From: Psychroflexus torquis ATCC 700755
Lineage (GTDB): Bacteria; Bacteroidota; Bacteroidia; Flavobacteriales; Flavobacteriaceae
Length of the DNA: 64,000 nucleotides
Reading direction: 5' to 3'
Assembly (NCBI RefSeq): GCF_000153485.2
Contig: NC_018721.1
Coordinates: forward strand, 2,604,001 to 2,668,000
The notes below the pieces were generated by a model. The model was not told the DNA's origin, searched no databases, and saw only the letters and a program-made list of their open reading frames with translations. The position numbers were made by a program, and so were the translations under genes. Numbering within the stretch: the first letter of the stretch is position 1; each line of letters starts with the position of its first letter. This document shows, piece after piece, positions 25,549 through 35,274 of the stretch.

Positions 25549-28362
25549 ATGGACAAATATTCCTTTTTAAATGCGATGTCTCCATCGCTATTAGCAGATC
25601 TTTATAATCAATATTTACAAAATCCTGACGGTACAGAGCCAAGCATGAGAGCCTTTTTTCAGGGTTTCGACTTTGGTCTAGAGTCCGGAGAATCTCTTGG
25701 AGAACCCTCTAACGGAACGACAACTGTCACCCTAAACAATTCTGAAACCAAAGAAACTGAAAAGATTCAGGTGTCAGAAAATGTGCAGAAAGAATTCCAA
25801 GTTATTAACCTTATAGACGGTTATCGCCACCGAGGACATTTATTTACTAAAACAAATCCTGTAAGGGAGCGTCGTAAATATTCGCCAAAACTAGACATCG
25901 AAAACTTTGGTTTATCCCAGCGAGATCTGGATGTAAAATTTGAAGCTGGAGAAATTATAGGTATTGGTAAAACCTCCTTGAGAAAAATCATCGAGTTTTT
26001 GGAGAATGTATTTTGTGATTCTATCGGTGTAGAATACGCTTACATTCGAAATCCAAAAGAAATAAAATGGATTCAGGATAAAATTTATCACAATCAAAAT
26101 AAGACTGATTTTTCTAATACTCAGAAGAAAAATATTTTAAGAAAACTGAATGAAGCTGTTACTTTTGAAACATTCCTACATAAAAGTTATGTTGGACAAA
26201 AGCGATTTTCGCTAGAGGGTAACGAATCTTTGATTCCTGCTTTAGATACCTTAATAGAAGGTGCAGCAGATATAGGAGTAAAAGAGTTTGTGATGGGAAT
26301 GTCCCACCGTGGTCGTTTAAATACCTTGGTGAATATTTTTGGTAAAAGCCCAAAGACGATTTTCAATGAGTTTGAAGGCAAAGACTTTGAAATTGATGGA
26401 TTTGATGGTGACGTGAAGTACCACTTAGGATGGACTTGTAAACGCCAAAGCGACTCAGGTAAAGAAATTAATCTCAACATGGCTCCCAACCCGTCTCACC
26501 TAGAAACTGTTGGTTCTATTGTGCAAGGGATAGCGAGAGCAAAGCAAGATGACCATTATTTGGGAGAAGAACAATATGTTTTACCTATCGTTGTCCATGG
26601 GGATGCCGCTATCGCAGCGCAAGGTATTGCCTATGAAATAGTCCAAATGGCACAGCTAGATGGGTATAAAACAGGAGGAACTATCCATATTGTAGTGAAT
26701 AACCAAATTGGGTTTACCACCAATTATATAGATGGAAGATCCTCTACTTACTGTACAGATGTTGCTAAAGTTACCTTATCTCCTGTACTCCATGTGAATG
26801 CAGACGATGCAGAAGCGGTTGTCCATGCGATGAACTTTGCTCTACAATTTAGAATGGAATTTGGTAGAGATGTCTTTATCGATTTGTTGGGGTATAGAAA
26901 ATATGGACATAACGAAGGGGATGAGCCAAGATTTACTCAGCCCAAATTATACAAGGCAATTTCTGAGCATAAAAATCCTAGGGATATTTATGTAGATAAA
27001 TTGGTGGAACAAGGGATCATAAGCACAGATTACTTGGACCAATTAGAGGAAAGCGTAAAGTCTAAACTTAGCGAAGAATACGAAGACTCTAAGAAAGATG
27101 ATAACGTAGTAGTTACCAAAATTCTCCAAGAAGAATGGGAGGGTTATGAAGCTGCAGATAAAGATGAGATGCTCAAGCCTGTGGATACCACCTTCGACTT
27201 GAAAGAACTTTCAAAACTAGCAGAAGCCATCACGACCTTACCAAAGGACAAAATTTTCATGAAGAAGATAAATAAGCTCATGAAAACTCGTCATTCTATG
27301 TATTTTGAAAAAAATGAGCTAGACTGGGCAATGGGTGAGCTTCTAGCTTACGCAACTTTATTGAAAGAAGGTCATGATGTTAGAATATCTGGACAAGATG
27401 TAGAGCGTGGAACCTTTTCCCACAGACATGGGGTTATCATCACTGAAAATAGCGAAGAAGAGTATATTCCCCATAATAATCTAGGTGGAGAACAATCTAA
27501 ATTTTATATTTACAATTCTCTTCTTTCAGAATATGCAGTGGTAGGGTTCGATTATGGTTATGCCATGGCAAGTCCATCGTCGCTAACCATCTGGGAGGCA
27601 CAATTTGGAGATTTCAGTAATGGAGCTCAAGTCATTATCGATCAATACATTTCCTCAGCAGAGGATAAATGGAAAACGCAAAATGGTTTAGTTATGCTCT
27701 TACCTCATGGTTATGAGGGGCAGGGATCAGAACATTCTTCAGCAAGAATGGAAAGATACCTTCAGTTGTGTGCAAAAGACAATATGTTTGTCGCCAACTG
27801 TACCAATCCAGCAAATTATTTCCACTTGTTAAGACGTCAGCAAAAGACAAACTATAGAAAGCCTCTCATTGTATTTACGCCTAAAAGTCTATTGAGGCAT
27901 GCACAGGTGATATCTTCAAAAGAAGAATTGGCAGAGGGAAGTTTCCAAACTGTTATAGATGATGCCAAGGCTAAGGTAAAAGAGACCAAGACTCTAGTGT
28001 TTTGTTCTGGTAAATTTTATTTTGATCTTAAAAAGAGACGAGAAGAAGAAAAAAGAAATGATGTGGCTTTAGTGAGAGTTGAACAGCTCTTTCCATTGCC
28101 TAAAGAAGAGATGAATAAAATCATCAAGAAGTATAAGAATGCCAAGGATGTGGTTTGGGCTCAAGAAGAACCAAGGAATATGGGAGCCTACACACATCTT
28201 CTGTTGCAATATGATAAAACAAAAGACTTTAGAGTCTGTAGTAGACGTTTTTATGGCTCTCCTGCGGCAGGAAGTCAAACAAGATTCAAGAGAAGACACG
28301 ACGAAGTTATCGATTATGTATTCGATGCTTCAAAAGACAATTGTTTAAACGACTACAAATAA
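25549..28362 (+). CDS. sucA: 2-oxoglutarate dehydrogenase E1 component
   Basis: 937 aa from ATG 25549 (MDKYSFLNAMSPSLLADLY), which matches the normal E1o N-terminus; the frame extends 27 codons upstream to 25468 but that part looks non-conserved. Thiamine-diphosphate-dependent decarboxylase of the TCA cycle. Landmarks are RHRGHLFTKTNP-like region (YRHRGHLFTKTNP), MGMSHRGRLNTL, the ThDP/Mg site VVHGDAAIAAQG, and GHNEGDEPRFTQP. The C-terminal transketolase-like domain has EGQGSEHSSAR. Followed after 30 bp by sucB, its E2 partner. Confidence 0.96.
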   Translation: MDKYSFLNAMSPSLLADLYNQYLQNPDGTEPSMRAFFQGFDFGLESGESLGEPSNGTTTVTLNNSETKETEKIQVSENVQKEFQVINLIDGYRHRGHLFTKTNPVRERRKYSPKLDIENFGLSQRDLDVKFEAGEIIGIGKTSLRKIIEFLENVFCDSIGVEYAYIRNPKEIKWIQDKIYHNQNKTDFSNTQKKNILRKLNEAVTFETFLHKSYVGQKRFSLEGNESLIPALDTLIEGAADIGVKEFVMGMSHRGRLNTLVNIFGKSPKTIFNEFEGKDFEIDGFDGDVKYHLGWTCKRQSDSGKEINLNMAPNPSHLETVGSIVQGIARAKQDDHYLGEEQYVLPIVVHGDAAIAAQGIAYEIVQMAQLDGYKTGGTIHIVVNNQIGFTTNYIDGRSSTYCTDVAKVTLSPVLHVNADDAEAVVHAMNFALQFRMEFGRDVFIDLLGYRKYGHNEGDEPRFTQPKLYKAISEHKNPRDIYVDKLVEQGIISTDYLDQLEESVKSKLSEEYEDSKKDDNVVVTKILQEEWEGYEAADKDEMLKPVDTTFDLKELSKLAEAITTLPKDKIFMKKINKLMKTRHSMYFEKNELDWAMGELLAYATLLKEGHDVRISGQDVERGTFSHRHGVIITENSEEEYIPHNNLGGEQSKFYIYNSLLSEYAVVGFDYGYAMASPSSLTIWEAQFGDFSNGAQVIIDQYISSAEDKWKTQNGLVMLLPHGYEGQGSEHSSARMERYLQLCAKDNMFVANCTNPANYFHLLRRQQKTNYRKPLIVFTPKSLLRHAQVISSKEELAEGSFQTVIDDAKAKVKETKTLVFCSGKFYFDLKKRREEEKRNDVALVRVEQLFPLPKEEMNKIIKKYKNAKDVVWAQEEPRNMGAYTHLLLQYDKTKDFRVCSRRFYGSPAAGSQTRFKRRHDEVIDYVFDASKDNCLNDYK

Positions 28363-28392
28363 TAAAAACCAAGTTACGAAACACATAATATT

Positions 28393-29661
28393 ATGGCTTT
28401 AGAAATGAAAGTCCCTTCTCCGGGAGAATCAATTAGCGAAGTTGAAATCGCAGAATGGTTAGTAAAAGATGGAGACTATGTAGAAAAAGATCAAGCTGTT
28501 GCTGAAGTAGATAGCGATAAAGCAACCTTGGAACTTCCTGCAGAAGCCTCAGGAATTATCACCTTTAAAGCCCAAGAAGGGGATGTTGTTCAGGTAGGCG
28601 ATGTCGTTTGTTTGATTGATACAGAGGCAGAAAAGCCGTCTGGTGGTGACGATAAAAAAGAAAAATCTAAAGATTCTTCTAAGAACTCTTCAGAAGATAA
28701 AAAAGAAGCCCCTAAAAAAGAGGAAACGCCAGCTTCAAAGGAAACTAAAGAGGAAACGTCTTCTTCTAAAAAGACTTATGCAACAGGGACGCCTTCTCCA
28801 GCCGCTAAGAAAACCTTAGACGAAAAGGGAATCGACTCTAAAGAGGTGAAAGGGACAGGTAGAGATGGTAGAATCACCAAGGAGGATGCCATGAATGCAG
28901 AAGCGAAACATTCTATGGGGTCGCCAGGAGTTGGAAAACGCAGCGAGACTAGAAGTAAAATGTCTATGTTGAGACGAAAGGTTGCTGAGCGTTTGGTAAG
29001 TGTTAAAAATGAAACGGCTATGTTAACGACTTTCAACGAAGTCAATATGCAGCCTATTTTTGATCTTAGAACTCAGTATAAAGAGAAATTTAAAGAAACT
29101 CACGGCGTTAGTCTTGGTTTTATGTCTTTTTTCACCTTAGCCGTTGTTCGTGCGTTGGACAAATTTCCTTCTGTCAATAGTATGGTGGATGGTAAAGAAA
29201 TGATTACTTACGATTATAAAGATATTAGTGTTGCCGTTTCAGGGCCTAAAGGCTTGATGGTACCAGTAATGCGTAATGTCGAAAATCTTGGTTTTAGAGG
29301 GGTTGAGCAAGAAGTAAAACGGTTGGCAACTCGCGCTAGAGATGGTAAGATTACGGTAGATGAAATGACAGGAGGGACGTTTACCATTTCAAATGGAGGT
29401 GTTTTTGGGTCTATGTTATCTACACCTATAATCAATCCTCCGCAAAGTGGGATTTTAGGAATGCACAATATTGTAGAGCGCCCAGTCGCTATAGATGGTA
29501 AAGTTGAAATACGTCCAATTATGTATGTCGCTTTATCTTACGATCATAGAATTATTGATGGTCGTGAATCTGTTGGATTTTTAGTCGCCATCAAAGAGGC
29601 ATTAGAAGATCCTAAAGAATTATTGATGAACGGAAATGTAGAAAAAGCCTTAGAGCTTTAG
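28393..29661 (+). CDS. sucB: dihydrolipoyllysine succinyltransferase (2-oxoglutarate dehydrogenase E2)
   Basis: 422 aa. One lipoyl domain (residues 1-77) with the lipoylated Lys43 in VDSDKATLE, then a long Lys/Glu/Ser-rich flexible linker (about 80-130), the E3/E1-binding domain ([13 protein letters not shown]...GRITKEDAM), and the catalytic domain with H385 and D389 in [10 protein letters not shown]. Operon with sucA; E3 is not in the window. A hairpin terminator follows. Confidence 0.96.
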   Translation: MALEMKVPSPGESISEVEIAEWLVKDGDYVEKDQAVAEVDSDKATLELPAEASGIITFKAQEGDVVQVGDVVCLIDTEAEKPSGGDDKKEKSKDSSKNSSEDKKEAPKKEETPASKETKEETSSSKKTYATGTPSPAAKKTLDEKGIDSKEVKGTGRDGRITKEDAMNAEAKHSMGSPGVGKRSETRSKMSMLRRKVAERLVSVKNETAMLTTFNEVNMQPIFDLRTQYKEKFKETHGVSLGFMSFFTLAVVRALDKFPSVNSMVDGKEMITYDYKDISVAVSGPKGLMVPVMRNVENLGFRGVEQEVKRLATRARDGKITVDEMTGGTFTISNGGVFGSMLSTPIINPPQSGILGMHNIVERPVAIDGKVEIRPIMYVALSYDHRIIDGRESVGFLVAIKEALEDPKELLMNGNVEKALEL

Positions 29662-29687
29662 TAAACAAGCCTTTCTAATTAAGTTAT

Positions 29688-29722
29688 AACCCTGAAGTTT
29701 TACAAAGCTTCAGGGTTTTTTG
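29688..29722 (+). terminator. intrinsic terminator of sucAB
   Basis: 10-bp stem aaccctgaag / cttcagggtt with loop ttttacaaag, followed by a T run, 27 bp after the sucB stop. Confidence 0.88.
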
Positions 29723-29947
29723 TTTCTGTTTTAAATTGATTTTACCTTCTTTAGCTTCCGTGGGTTTCGATACATTTCTTAAGGGTTTTCGTTGGCTTTA
29801 TACATCCAGCTTGGTGAGGAACATTAACTGAAGGTTATACGTTGGTTTGAATAAACCTGCATTATTCTGTAACTATTTGGTGTAAAATCGTAATTTTATC
29901 GGCATTTAATTTGGTATTAGACATGCGAATTAATCAAATTTAGACTT

Positions 29948-30229
29948 ATGGCAGATGGAAGTTTATCACATTTTAAAGCAACCTTAGCGAGAAAACAGGA
30001 ACGCAATCAAAAACGACAGGCGAGGTCCGATAGAAAATTAAAGCACAATTCCTCTGGTTCAAAAACGGAATTTGATTTCCCAGAATTATCAGAATCTGAG
30101 CTTAAAAAAGTAAAGACTGATATTCAAGCTAAAATGAAGTTGGAGAAGAAAAAACTGCTGACTAAGATTCTAATAGTTATGATTATTTTATCTTCAATAT
30201 TCCTATATGTGATTTTTAAGTTCAGCTAA
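29948..30229 (+). CDS. small tail-anchored basic protein, unknown function
   Basis: 93 aa. Residues 1-70 are soluble, strongly basic and polar (LARKQERNQKRQARSDRKLK). One membrane helix lies near the C-terminus (KILIVMIILSSIFLYVIFKF, about 73-92), so the protein is probably anchored by its tail with the basic part in the cytoplasm. I recognise no family. Bounded by a MITE end upstream (about 29913-29930) and a full MITE downstream. Confidence 0.6.
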   Translation: MADGSLSHFKATLARKQERNQKRQARSDRKLKHNSSGSKTEFDFPELSESELKKVKTDIQAKMKLEKKKLLTKILIVMIILSSIFLYVIFKFS

Positions 30230-30310
30230 TGACATTAACTATTTAGACAAATAAACTTCAATTCATATTTTTTAAACCAGAACAGTGCAAAAAAAAGTCC
30301 CACCTGAGTT

Positions 30311-30472
30311 ATACCAAATTAGACCTATAATGACGCAATAAATCGTTTCTTTTTCGCCTGTTTTTCATCAAAAATAATTACCGTAGCTAAGGCTATGCTA
30401 GTTATTTTTGATTTCAATCAATCAAAAAATAATTCAATTTATTCATACGGCATTATAAATATAATTTGGTAT
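30311..30472. mobile_element. MITE-like element, 162 bp
   Basis: Ends ataccaaattagacctataatg and, inward from the right, ataccaaattatatttataatg. These are ~22-bp imperfect terminal inverted repeats. An inner dyad (tcaaaaataa ... ttatttttga) surrounds accgtagctaaggctatgct. It is the reverse complement of 61960-62121 with about one difference, so the family moved recently. No transposase is encoded; a helper in trans is inferred. Confidence 0.85.
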
Positions 30473-30498
30473 TAAACGACAATTAACTCAGTTAAAAT

Positions 30499-30675
30499 AT
30501 GAAATCGAACACTGCCAAAATTATGAATGCTTTATTGATAGGCTTTCTGGCAGGAATTGTCATTTTTGGTGAGGTTTCTGCAGTAATTTCGAAAAATTTT
30601 GTGGTACTTATGCCTTTACTTTTTCCTATATACTTTATTTATAGGTTAATTAATAAATCAAAAAAATCAATCTGA
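30499..30675 (+). CDS. 58-aa membrane protein
   Basis: Starts MKSNTAKIMNALLIGFLAGI. Two membrane helices (about residues 10-30 and 34-51) are joined by a short loop and followed by a basic tail (NKSKKSI). Too short for most gene callers. Small two-helix proteins of this kind (YGILAIV-like) are common in Flavobacteriia next to unrelated genes. Function unknown. It stands 27 bp after a MITE, whose right end could supply its promoter region. Confidence 0.55.
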   Translation: MKSNTAKIMNALLIGFLAGIVIFGEVSAVISKNFVVLMPLLFPIYFIYRLINKSKKSI

Positions 30676-30724
30676 TTTAAGCTGTAAAATAAATTTGTTT
30701 CAAGCTGTAAGTGACTCGGCTATT

Positions 30725-30869
30725 CTACTTCAAGTACAAATAATCCGTTTTATAATCGATAACCGCTTTTCCTCTTTTAAGTATATCGGCTCCTATGATA
30801 CCGTGAACTAGTCCAGCATCATGATCGCTTAGTGCCTTATTGACGTGAGTAATATCGAATAAAATCTTA
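30725..30869 (-). pseudogene. duplicated 3' fragment of the aspartyl-protease gene
   Basis: About 145 bp match 31941-32110 (e.g. tcctcttttaagtatatcgg and agcatcatgatcgcttagtg), i.e. the C-terminal ~45 codons of the gene at 31964-32401 and its 3' flank. The rest of the gene is absent. Together with the intact copy it brackets the RES-Xre pair. Confidence 0.85.
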
Positions 30870-30933
30870 ACTAACTAATAAATTAATTTCAATTAAAGCA
30901 ATTTGATTGTATATTTACAGCAAAACTATTGTA

Positions 30934-31431
30934 ATGAGTGATGCTCTTAAAACAAAGCCTTTCAATACAAAAGTCAGTATTGATAAAGCTAAGCTTAGCA
31001 AAAAAAATCTTCGTAAATGGTTTTTAGTTGCCGATGGGGAGACTTTTACTTGGTCAAATAGATTAGAAAGAGTTCAGGTTATCCGTAAAGGTATCCCTTA
31101 CGGCTCGATAGGGAGTATTAGTAAGAAAATCAACAGCCCTGTCAAAACAGTTTTAAATATTGTGGGGGTTCCTCAAACTACTTACAACAAGAAAAAAGGT
31201 AACCATTCTTTATTGGATAGCCGGGATAGTGAACTCATATTAAGGATTTCTGAAGTAATCGATTACGGTATTGATACTTTTAATAATGAGGATGAAAAAT
31301 TTCAAAGATGGCTTCTTAAACCAAATCTCTCATTAGGGGGAAGTCCTCCAATTAAATTCTTTGATACGATAAGCGGAATAAACGAAGTGAAATTTTGTTT
31401 GACCAGAATAGAATATGGAAACTTTGCATAA
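30934..31431 (+). CDS. Xre/MbcA/ParS-type antitoxin (DUF2384)
   Basis: 165 aa from ATG 30934 (MSDALKTKPFNTKVSIDKAK); a start at 30907 is possible. Antitoxins of RES-Xre systems have an Xre-like DNA-binding half (about residues 55-95: IPYGSIGSISKKI...VGVPQTTYNKKKG). A C-terminal DUF2384 toxin-binding part follows (LILRISEVIDYGIDTFNNED, then WLLKPNLSLGGSPPIKFFDT). It neutralises the RES toxin and represses the operon. The stop overlaps the toxin start by one base. Confidence 0.85.
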   Translation: MSDALKTKPFNTKVSIDKAKLSKKNLRKWFLVADGETFTWSNRLERVQVIRKGIPYGSIGSISKKINSPVKTVLNIVGVPQTTYNKKKGNHSLLDSRDSELILRISEVIDYGIDTFNNEDEKFQRWLLKPNLSLGGSPPIKFFDTISGINEVKFCLTRIEYGNFA

Positions 31432-31898
31432 TGAAACTTTATCGAATTGAACGAAAAAGATATCTAAAATCGACATTGACAGGGATTGCAGCTTCGAAAT
31501 CAAAAGGGTTCAGATGGAATAGTGAAGATACACGACTAGTCTACACTGCTGATACACGAGCCCTTGCCATGTTGGAAGTTTCAGTTCATTTAGACATAAG
31601 TGAAGATTTACCTGATGATAGATATTTTGTTGAAATTGAAATACCAGATGATATCTCTGCACTTGAAGTGGTATTAGTTGATCTACCAGAAAAATGGGAT
31701 TCAAAACCCCCATTACTTATCACACAAATAATTGGTGATGACTTTGTTCTAAATAATGAAGCAGCAATTCTCAAAGTGCCAAGTTGTATAATTCCTCAAG
31801 AACACAATTATCTCATTAACCCACTTCATCCAGATGCTGAAAAGATTAAAGTTATAAGTCAAACATCATTGATATTTGATGAAAGATTTAAAAAATAG
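31431..31898 (+). CDS. RES-domain toxin
   Basis: 155 aa starting MKLYRIERKRY. RES toxins of type II toxin-antitoxin systems degrade or modify NAD+, stopping growth when free. The defining Arg-Glu-Ser set is visible: Arg in GFRWNSEDTRLVYTA, Glu in LAMLEVSVH and Ser in PSCIIPQEHNYLINPLHPD. The start is set by the ATG sharing one base with the antitoxin stop. Short direct repeats of a neighbouring gene flank the pair, suggesting acquisition as a unit. Confidence 0.87.
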   Translation: MKLYRIERKRYLKSTLTGIAASKSKGFRWNSEDTRLVYTADTRALAMLEVSVHLDISEDLPDDRYFVEIEIPDDISALEVVLVDLPEKWDSKPPLLITQIIGDDFVLNNEAAILKVPSCIIPQEHNYLINPLHPDAEKIKVISQTSLIFDERFKK

Positions 31899-31963
31899 CA
31901 CCTTATGGTTAAAGCCAATCATATACTCAGCAAGATTTAATCTACTTCAAATATAAATAACCC

Positions 31964-32401
31964 TTACTTTAAATAGAGGCGACTGGTTTTATAATCGATA
32001 ACTGCTTTTCCTCTTTTAAGTATATCGGCTCCTATGATGCCATGAACTAGTTCAGCATCATGATCGCTTAGTGCTTTATTGACGTGAGAAAGATCAAATA
32101 AAATTAAATCGACTTTCTTTTTGGTCCACTTGCCAATGCTCACTTTGTTTCTGGTAGACGTCTTGGTAAGCATATTGGTCGCACCTGCACCAGCAGCTCT
32201 GATATTGCTATCTTCAGAAAATAAATTGAAATGCTCTGCATAACAAAAGTCGATACAAGAACTGGAAGCGCCGGTATCTATGATAAAGCTTCCTTCAACA
32301 TCATTGATGAGGACTTTACATTCAAAATGATTAGTCTCAGTGCTATTCATTTTAAGTGCTTTATACTTCTTGTCTAGTAAAAATGATTTTAAGGAAGACA
32401 T
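31964..32401 (-). CDS. retropepsin-like aspartyl protease
   Basis: 145 aa. One aspartic-protease lobe with the active-site motif DTGAS (GSFIIDTGASSSCID, Asp about residue 42) and the second hydrophobic element HGIIGADILKRGKAVIDYKT, as in clan AA single-lobe proteases that act as dimers. No signal peptide, so probably cytoplasmic. Substrate unknown. A truncated copy of its 3' end lies 1.2 kb away on the other side of the toxin-antitoxin pair. Confidence 0.82.
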   Translation of the reverse strand: MSSLKSFLLDKKYKALKMNSTETNHFECKVLINDVEGSFIIDTGASSSCIDFCYAEHFNLFSEDSNIRAAGAGATNMLTKTSTRNKVSIGKWTKKKVDLILFDLSHVNKALSDHDAELVHGIIGADILKRGKAVIDYKTSRLYLK

Positions 32402-32452
32402 TTATAGAGTTTTCGGCAAATATAAAGTTTCGTTTTAAATAAATTTGCCCTT

Positions 32453-33220
32453 ATGATAATTACAGATACACACACTCATTTATATTCTGAAGCTTTTGAT
32501 GAAGACAGAGAAGAAATGATTCAAAGAGCACTAGATAATGATGTGAAGCGGTTTTTTATTCCTGCTATAGATTCAGGAACAACCCAAGCCATGTACGATT
32601 TAGAACGTCGATATCCAGAGCAAATGTTTTTGATGATGGGATTACATCCGACCTCTGTCTCCGAAACCGTAGAAGAGGAGCTAACACATGTGGAAGAACA
32701 GCTAAAGAAAAGGAAATTTTACGCCATCGGTGAAATTGGTATAGATCTGTACTGGGATAAAAGTTTCTTAGAAGCCCAGAGAAAAGCCTTCAAGCGTCAA
32801 ATTCAACTTGCTAAGTCTTATAAACTCCCTATCGTGATTCACTGTAGGGAGGCTTTTGAGGAGGTGTTTGAAGTCCTTGAAGAAGAGAAAGGAAAGGACT
32901 TGTACGGTATTTTTCATTGCTTTACAGGAACAAAAGCTCAAGCCGAACAAGCTATAGGTTACCAGATGAAATTGGGAATAGGGGGTGTGTCAACGTTTAA
33001 AAACGGTAAAATAGATCAGTTTTTAAATGAAATTGACTTAAAACATATTGTTCTGGAAACAGATTCACCTTACTTAGCGCCAAAGCCTTATAGAGGGAAG
33101 CGAAATGAAAGTGCTTATGTGATGAAAGTTGCGGAGAAATTAGCAGAAGTTTACGACTTAAGTCTTGAAGATGTTGCCCTACAAACCACAAAAAACTCAA
33201 AAGAGGTCTTTGGAATCTAA
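32453..33220 (+). CDS. tatD: TatD-family metal-dependent hydrolase
   Basis: 255 aa. Amidohydrolase-fold DNase of the TatD family. Metal ligands are visible: THTHLYSEAFDEDR (HxH at the N-terminus), GEIGID (Glu about residue 93), PIVIHCREA, FHCFTG and ETDSPYLAPKPYRG. Start MIITDTHTHL is the normal position. The asparaginase gene begins 14 bp after its stop, so the two form an operon. Confidence 0.93.
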   Translation: MIITDTHTHLYSEAFDEDREEMIQRALDNDVKRFFIPAIDSGTTQAMYDLERRYPEQMFLMMGLHPTSVSETVEEELTHVEEQLKKRKFYAIGEIGIDLYWDKSFLEAQRKAFKRQIQLAKSYKLPIVIHCREAFEEVFEVLEEEKGKDLYGIFHCFTGTKAQAEQAIGYQMKLGIGGVSTFKNGKIDQFLNEIDLKHIVLETDSPYLAPKPYRGKRNESAYVMKVAEKLAEVYDLSLEDVALQTTKNSKEVFGI

Positions 33221-33233
33221 TATAGAATCAGTT

Positions 33234-34253
33234 ATGTCTAAAATCTTACTCGTTTATACAGGTGGTACAATTGGGATGGTAAAAAATCCAGAAACTGGTG
33301 CCCTTGAGACTTTCAATTTTGACGAGCTTTTGTCAAATATTCCCGAGTTGAAATTATTGGAACACGATATCAGTACGGTAAGTTTTGATGACCCTGTGGA
33401 TTCTTCAGACATGGATATAACAGATTATGTAAAGTTGGCGGAGTTGATAGAAATCAACTTTGAAGATTATGATGGGTTTGTCGTTTTGCATGGAAGCGAT
33501 ACGATGTCTTATTCAGCCTCCATGATTTCTTTTATGTTCGAAAACTTAAAAAAACCTATTATTTTCACAGGATCTCAACTTCCTATAGGTGATCTGCGCA
33601 CAGATGCAAAAGAAAATTTAATCACTAGCATACAGCTAGCTGGTCTTAAAGAGCAGGGGGAAACTGTTATTAAAGAAGTTGGACTTTACTTTGAATATAA
33701 ACTTTACAGAGCAAACCGAACAACTAAAGTAAATGCAGAGCATTTTGAAGCGTTCGCGTCTTCAAATTTCCCTCCTATTGCAGAATCGGGTGTTAATCTC
33801 AAGATCAGTTATGATAAATTGATCAAGCCTAATTTGAGAAAGAAAATGATAGTTCACAAGCTATTAAATGATAATATTCTCATATTGAAACTATTTCCTG
33901 GAATTAATTATAAAACTTTAAGGTATATTTTTAACATTCCGCATCTTGAGGGGATTGTTTTGGAAACTTTTGGGAGTGGAAATGCAAAAACAGATCCATG
34001 GTTTATGGAGCTTTTAAAGTCGGTTATAGATCGAGGAGTGAAAGTTGTAAATGTGACTCAGTGTGTTGGGGGATCAGTGATAATGGGCAAATACGCTACG
34101 AGTGCAGGTTTAAAAAATCTAGGAGTTATAAGTGGGGGGGACATTACCACAGAGGCAGCTGTCGGGAAAATGATGTATCTTTTATCCAAAAAATTAGGGC
34201 CTAAAGTATTTAAAACTATATTTGAAACTTCACTGCGTGGAGAAATGAATTAA
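33234..34253 (+). CDS. ansA: type I L-asparaginase
   Basis: 339 aa from ATG 33234 (MSKILLVYTGGTIGM); upstream frame belongs to the overlap with tatD. Hydrolyses asparagine to aspartate and ammonia (EC 3.5.1.1). The two catalytic Thr motifs are present: YTGGTIG (about residues 8-14) and HGSDTMSYSASM. No signal peptide, so the cytoplasmic type I form. Confidence 0.92.
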   Translation: MSKILLVYTGGTIGMVKNPETGALETFNFDELLSNIPELKLLEHDISTVSFDDPVDSSDMDITDYVKLAELIEINFEDYDGFVVLHGSDTMSYSASMISFMFENLKKPIIFTGSQLPIGDLRTDAKENLITSIQLAGLKEQGETVIKEVGLYFEYKLYRANRTTKVNAEHFEAFASSNFPPIAESGVNLKISYDKLIKPNLRKKMIVHKLLNDNILILKLFPGINYKTLRYIFNIPHLEGIVLETFGSGNAKTDPWFMELLKSVIDRGVKVVNVTQCVGGSVIMGKYATSAGLKNLGVISGGDITTEAAVGKMMYLLSKKLGPKVFKTIFETSLRGEMN

Positions 34254-34333
34254 AAATTAACGCTCATTTCTACTTGTAAAACTATTTTTTTTTATTTATT
34301 TGCTAATCATTACTAAAAGTTCATTTTAAAACT

Positions 34334-34423
34334 AGAGAGGTGACCGAGTGGTCGAAGGTGTACGCTTGGAAAGCGTATGTTCCGATTGTATCGGAACCGA
34401 GGGTTCGAATCCCTTCCTCTCTG
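34334..34423 (+). tRNA. tRNA-Ser (GGA anticodon)
   Basis: 90 nt. Acceptor arms agagagg (34334-34340) and cctctct (34416-34422) pair, with G as discriminator. Anticodon loop cttggaaa reads UCC codons. A long variable arm (tgttccgattgtatcggaac) marks it as serine; T arm gggttcgaatccc is canonical. CCA is not encoded. Confidence 0.95.
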
Positions 34424-34480
34424 CTATTCATATAAATTAAAACACTTAAACACTAATTATTAATTCTAAGACAGACAACA

Positions 34481-35269
34481 ATGAAAAGATTATTTTCAAT
34501 TTTAGCCATTTTGGCAATCATGGCAGTTGGTAACACAACTTTAACTGCAGCAAATACTTCTGACGTTTTTACAGAAGCTGCTGTCAATTTCGCTCAAGAT
34601 GATGCGAGTGCTTCCGAAGAAGGTTCTGACGAAAGTGTAGGATTCCATCAAGAATTAAAAAACCGTTTCATTGAAGGTGGACCTGGATTTATGGGTATTG
34701 TTCTTCTTTGTCTTATTCTTGGATTAGCGATCGCTTTTGAAAGAATTATTTACCTAAACTTAGCAACAACTAATTCTAAAAAGCTTGCTCAAAGTGTTGA
34801 GGATGCTATGAAGAGTAGTGGTGTAGAGGCTGCAAAAGAAATTTGTAGAAATACAAGTGGTCCTGTAGCGTCAATCTATTACCAAGGTCTAGACAGAATG
34901 CATGAAGGCGTTGAGGCTTCTGAAAAAGCTGTAGTTGCTTATGGTGGAGTTCAAATGGGACAACTAGAGAAAAATGTATCATGGGTATCCCTATTTATTG
35001 CCTTAGCACCAATGCTTGGTTTTATGGGTACTGTAATTGGTATGATTCAAGCCTTCGACAAGATTGAAGCAGCTGGTGATATGCAACCTTCTTTAGTAGC
35101 AGGTGGTATTAAAGTCGCTCTTTTGACAACTGTGTTTGGTCTAGTTGTAGCTATTATTCTTCAAGTATTTTATAATTATATCATTGCTAAAATTGATAGC
35201 ATTGTGAATGATATGGAAGATGCTTCAATTACACTTATTGACATTTTAGTTGCACATAAAAATAAATAA
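34481..35269 (+). CDS. exbB: MotA/TolQ/ExbB proton channel protein
   Basis: 262 aa. An N-terminal signal-like helix, then three membrane helices: GIVLLCLILGLAIAFERIIY, WVSLFIALAPMLGFMGTVIG and LLTTVFGLVVAIILQVFYNY. This is the ExbB pattern with a large cytoplasmic loop between helices 1 and 2; the Gly-rich LGFMGTVIGMI is the conserved TolQ/ExbB signature. With ExbD it uses the proton gradient to power TonB-dependent uptake. First gene of a five-gene operon with two exbD genes. Confidence 0.93.
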   Translation: MKRLFSILAILAIMAVGNTTLTAANTSDVFTEAAVNFAQDDASASEEGSDESVGFHQELKNRFIEGGPGFMGIVLLCLILGLAIAFERIIYLNLATTNSKKLAQSVEDAMKSSGVEAAKEICRNTSGPVASIYYQGLDRMHEGVEASEKAVVAYGGVQMGQLEKNVSWVSLFIALAPMLGFMGTVIGMIQAFDKIEAAGDMQPSLVAGGIKVALLTTVFGLVVAIILQVFYNYIIAKIDSIVNDMEDASITLIDILVAHKNK

Positions 35270-35274
35270 TCAAT

